DNA from: Cruorifilaria tuberocauda
Taxonomy: Eukaryota > Nematoda > Chromadorea > Rhabditida > Onchocercidae
Assembly: GCA_013365365.1 (NCBI GenBank)
Contig: JABVXU010001063.1
Span: 1-10,966 of the forward strand
Direction of reading: 5' to 3'
Length of the DNA stretch: 10,966 nt
The notes beneath the pieces are model-generated. The model made no database searches, was not told the origin of the DNA, and saw only the letters and a list, made by a program, of their open reading frames with translations. Within the stretch, counting starts at the first letter, position 1. Every line of letters starts with the position of its first letter. Of this stretch, positions 8,433 to 10,966 are shown in pieces. Made by a program: the position numbers and the translations under genes.

Positions 8433-9237
8433 CTAAAAGTATTGCGACAAAATGATTGTAAACTGGGATCGTAAAATCAATTTACCTCATATATTGTTAT
8501 TTTTGCAACAAACTTCTCCTACTACTTTATATCTATTACTAAATATTTAATATTAAAACGCTTATAATAATAATGATAAAAATATTTATGTAAAGTATTA
8601 TCCACTAGTAATATTGTTGTAATAGTTATTAATATAACGATGGTAAGGTAAAATTAACAGTTACAGAATAATAACAATTGTTACAATTTCTTAATATCTT
8701 ACTTAGAATATCTCTTTTACAACTCAAATAGATGAATAAGTGGTTAAATGGACATACAGGTAAACAATCAACTTAAACGTAAATCAGACGTTAAGCGAGT
8801 GTTTCTGTTTATTTTCGATTTCCCGATAACATCAATGTGTATTCATGAAACTGTACGAAATAACTATTAAGTTACAATTAATTGTAACTAAGTAATTCTT
8901 CGAAAAACAAATTAGCATTCAAGGCTCAGAGGGAAAAATGCTGAATATTGAACGGAAGGAAATGTCGAAGAAAAGAGTTCAGCAGATGAACATACCAAAA
9001 ATATTATAAAATTGGAAATTCATTTCTTTAAAGAATCCATATTTGGAAAAGAATGATACGGTATGGTACGGTAGAATGGTGCGATAATGATATGATACGG
9101 TAATCTATAAGCCTTCAAGCTAAGAATGATTGAATGATTGGATTCCGGTTATTCAACTGGATTCGGAACAATGAAACATGAAAACGACACATGAGATTTT
9201 TTCACATAATAAAGTAATAAGCAGAAAGAGTAATTGT
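8433..9237. other. AT-rich non-coding spacer with a perfect palindrome
   Basis: Contains the 20-bp palindrome at 8870-8889 and a smaller one, TAACAATTGTTA, at about 8672-8683. A GC-richer strip at about 9055-9170 shows loose internal repetition (ATACGGTA, GGTACGGTA, GATACGGTAA; GAATGATT twice; GGATTC[C]GG twice). No coding frame is supported. Confidence 0.55.
8870..8889. repeat. Perfect 20-bp palindrome
   Basis: AGTTACAATTAATTGTAACT is identical to its own reverse complement with no spacer. About 0.1 perfect palindromes of this length are expected by chance in a window of this size and composition. It could be a dimeric protein-binding site or simply a cruciform-prone sequence. Confidence 0.7.
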
Positions 9238-9290
9238 TATGATAAATTGATGATAAAGGATGATAAATTGATAACGTGATAAGTGATATC
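9238..9290 (+). repeat. TGATAA cluster
   Basis: Five TGATAA words occur in about 50 bases on this strand, some within ATTGATGATAAAGGATGATAA-type near-repeats of a GATGATAAA unit. It has the same motif as the 3721-3826 cluster but in the opposite orientation. GATA-factor binding is possible from the motif; slippage of a short unit is the simpler origin. Confidence 0.5.
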
Positions 9291-9929
9291 AATGTTTGTT
9301 AAAGATAACGATAATTTTAAATTCTTTGTTAAATAAGCACTTGTTTTGCATTATTGCAAGTTTTCTTTGAAGTTAAAACATTTCATTAAGAAATCTTTAA
9401 TGCTAAGAAATCTTTAATAGTGAGGTAAAAAAATTTTGGTTTAAAAATTTTAAAAAATATCGAGATTTTCCGGGAAAACTGTAGAAGTTAAAAGATGAAA
9501 AAAGTTCTAGAAAATATCATACTTAATTAATTGAATATTTATAGTAAAATTTGATGGATTTCTTCATAGTTTTTCAATTCCCGAAACTTATCCATTTGAT
9601 AATTGAAAATTTTCACTATAAACAACACATAAACAAAAATGCCATATTGATTAAATTTTAAGGACTGCGATATTACAGAACAGAAGTTAGAAAAACTGTA
9701 AGTATTGCATAAATTATTTCTCAAGACTTTCTCAAGATAGAATTCTCAAGAAATCAAAAAAATTAAAAAATTTTAAGTTCCCTAAAGTTTAATTTCAAGA
9801 ATTTAAAAGAAAATTCGAAATAATCGTTGGAAAGGTGACATAAATATGAAAAATGATTGTTGATTGATCATTAATTCCGATGATCCAATTGTATCATCAT
9901 TCATCCGTTACTGTTTGCTCTCATTTTAG
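9291..9929. other. AT-rich non-coding spacer
   Basis: No gene is supported. The stretch holds the 17-bp direct duplication at 9387-9418 and A/T-rich sequence with short ACTGTAAGT and TTTTAAG splice-like strings near 9660-9700 that do not bracket a usable exon. TGATAA words are sparse here. Confidence 0.55.
9387..9418 (+). repeat. 17-bp tandem duplication
   Basis: TAAGAAATCTTTAAT at 9387-9401 is repeated unchanged at 9404-9418, with GC between the copies. Confidence 0.8.
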
Positions 9930-10022
9930 GATATCTATAAAATGTCATTAGTAATATTTACCTTGTGGTTTACAGGTATGATCCCTTACATTCCACTTAC
10001 AGACAAGTACAGTATTCATTAA
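9930..10022 (+). CDS. Weak candidate first exon or 26-codon small ORF, hydrophobic start
   Basis: I do not recognise this. An acceptor-like CTCATTTTAG ends at 9929, and ATG follows at 9942. The frame reads MSLVIFTLWFTG, a short hydrophobic N terminus like the start of a signal peptide. At 9975/9976 the sequence ACAG|GTATGA resembles a splice donor, so the coding part of a first exon would be 9942-9975. If unspliced, the frame continues with MIPYIPLTDKYSIH to a TAA at 10020-10022. No downstream exon was found. A TATAAA string lies directly before the ATG inside the putative leader. Hydrophobic short frames are easily made by T-rich DNA, so the likelihood is low. Confidence 0.12.
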   Translation, partial: DIYKMSLVIFTLWFTGMIPYIPLTDKYSIH

Positions 10023-10438
10023 TTGAATTGAAATAATTATTATTAATTTGATAATTAATAGTGAAATAAATTAGTGTAATCCAGAGTAATGATTTCTAAT
10101 TGTCCGAGCATTCTTCATTCGATGACTTGTTTAAAATAAAAGTAATAAAATGCAGTAACAAACAAGATGCAATTAATTAATGCTCAAACATTAAAGCATC
10201 AAGTCCTTTTGAGTGAAAAGCATGTTTCAGAGGAAACAAAAAAAAGTTCTTTCAATTTCAAGAAACAGGTTTCAAATGAAGCTTTTACAGGTGGAATAGT
10301 TCAGTGGAAATAGAAAGGTATTGTCTTGGAAAGATATTCAACAATGTAGTAATTTTACCAATTAGTTGCTAAATTTAAATGCATTTATTATCAAATGAAG
10401 TTTCAAAATGAATTTTGAAAAAAAGAGGTGAAATTAAG
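10023..10438. other. AT-rich non-coding spacer, purine-rich toward its end
   Basis: No gene is visible. From about 10205 the plus strand becomes purine-rich (many GAAA, AGGAAA and GGTGGAA strings), leading into the GA microsatellite. Frames are closed frequently. Confidence 0.55.
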
Positions 10439-10484
10439 GAGAGAGAGAGAGAGAGAGAGGGAGAGAGAAAGAGAGAGAGAGAGG
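10439..10484 (+). repeat. Interrupted GA microsatellite
   Basis: About ten GA units at 10439-10459 are followed by an interruption (GGG), a short GA run, a second interruption (AAA) and a further GA run from 10471. The tract is purine-only on this strand, which can favour triplex or non-B structure, and is likely length-variable. Confidence 0.9.
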
Positions 10485-10966
10485 ATGGGGAAAGACGAGA
10501 AGTTTTATTTGAAATTACTAATTTAACAATGACCGACCTTCAAATTATCTATCGGAATATTCATTCTAATGAATTATTTTCACATTTATAACAGTATAAA
10601 ATTATTTCTGGACAAAATGAATGAACAAATAACAAAACATTTTGAATTGGAAGAATGGAAGAGTGAAATAAATCGTTTGAATTTTATCTGAGATAAGATT
10701 TGAGAATTTTTTTTTAACTTTTTGAAATACTTTTATTGTAATATTTTTATAATTGAGTTTGTTAATTGATTTAATATTGATGCTAATTTCAAAGTTGTCC
10801 GACAGGTAAATGCACGAAAAATTTTTTTTTGCTTGAAAACCTTTTGTTGTCCTTTTTTTTCCTTTATTCAATATAAGTTAGTAAAATTATGAACTTGACG
10901 AACGTTAAAGATTATTACATATTAAAACTTTTCTCACTTATTACTTCCTACTCTGATTGTTAAATA
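10485..10966. other. AT-rich non-coding spacer to the window end
   Basis: No gene is visible. Poly-T tracts occur at about 10709, 10821 and 10852. A minus-strand open stretch of 89 codons (10602-10871) is the longest in the window but is lysine-, asparagine- and phenylalanine-rich with no recognisable domain, and its length is expected roughly once in two such windows by chance. Confidence 0.55.

Noticed and set aside
9665..9705. Mini-exon ending at ACT|GTAAGTATT
   Set aside because: The frame is open for only about 15 codons and the upstream acceptor TTTTAAG is poor.
10602..10871. Minus-strand open stretch of 89 codons, the longest in the window
   Set aside because: Dominated by AAA/TTT/AAT codons from A- and T-tracts. 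About 0.5 such stretches are expected by chance and no domain is visible.

Overview
The window is very AT-rich (about three quarters A+T from hand counts of sampled lines) and looks like non-coding nuclear DNA of a eukaryote. I see no bacterial gene architecture, no long reading frames and no convincing protein family. At this composition a stop codon falls about once every 11 codons, so six frames of 11 kb should give roughly seven or eight open stretches of 60 or more codons by chance. The window holds about eight, the longest near 89 codons. Short-period repeats, A- and T-tracts, TGATAA/TTATCA-rich stretches and splice-like TTTTCAG and GTAAGT strings would suit an AT-rich invertebrate such as a nematode (a filarial-type genome would fit). 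That placement is inference; no diagnostic gene is present.

Layout. 1-1060 is simple-sequence-rich spacer with a 16-bp inverted repeat (86-101 and 478-493) and compact hairpins. 1067-1321 has a basic, exon-less open stretch on the minus strand, rejected as a gene. 1441-1530 holds a diverged duplication ending in (ATTG)5. 1703-1789 is a three-copy 28-31 bp minisatellite. 2000-2071 is a sharply GC-rich tRNA-like segment with a near-consensus B box. 2759-3017 is an almost GC-free TAAA-rich block built of two diverged copies. 3721-3826 is dense in TTATCA. 4312-4374 is a 37-bp tandem repeat. 7248-7288, 7862-7920 and 9387-9418 carry further short tandem duplications. 8870-8889 is a perfect 20-bp palindrome, 9238-9290 a TGATAA cluster and 10439-10484 an interrupted GA microsatellite.

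Three short stretches have a reading frame placed sensibly against splice-like signals: 4038-4196, 6946-7102 and 9942-9975. The middle one also has raised GC and is the best protein-coding candidate, but all are weak. The most useful observations are the tRNA-like element, the repeated TGATAA motif (about 57 counted against about 20 expected from composition) and the series of small tandem duplications. Nothing supports a complete biological system here.
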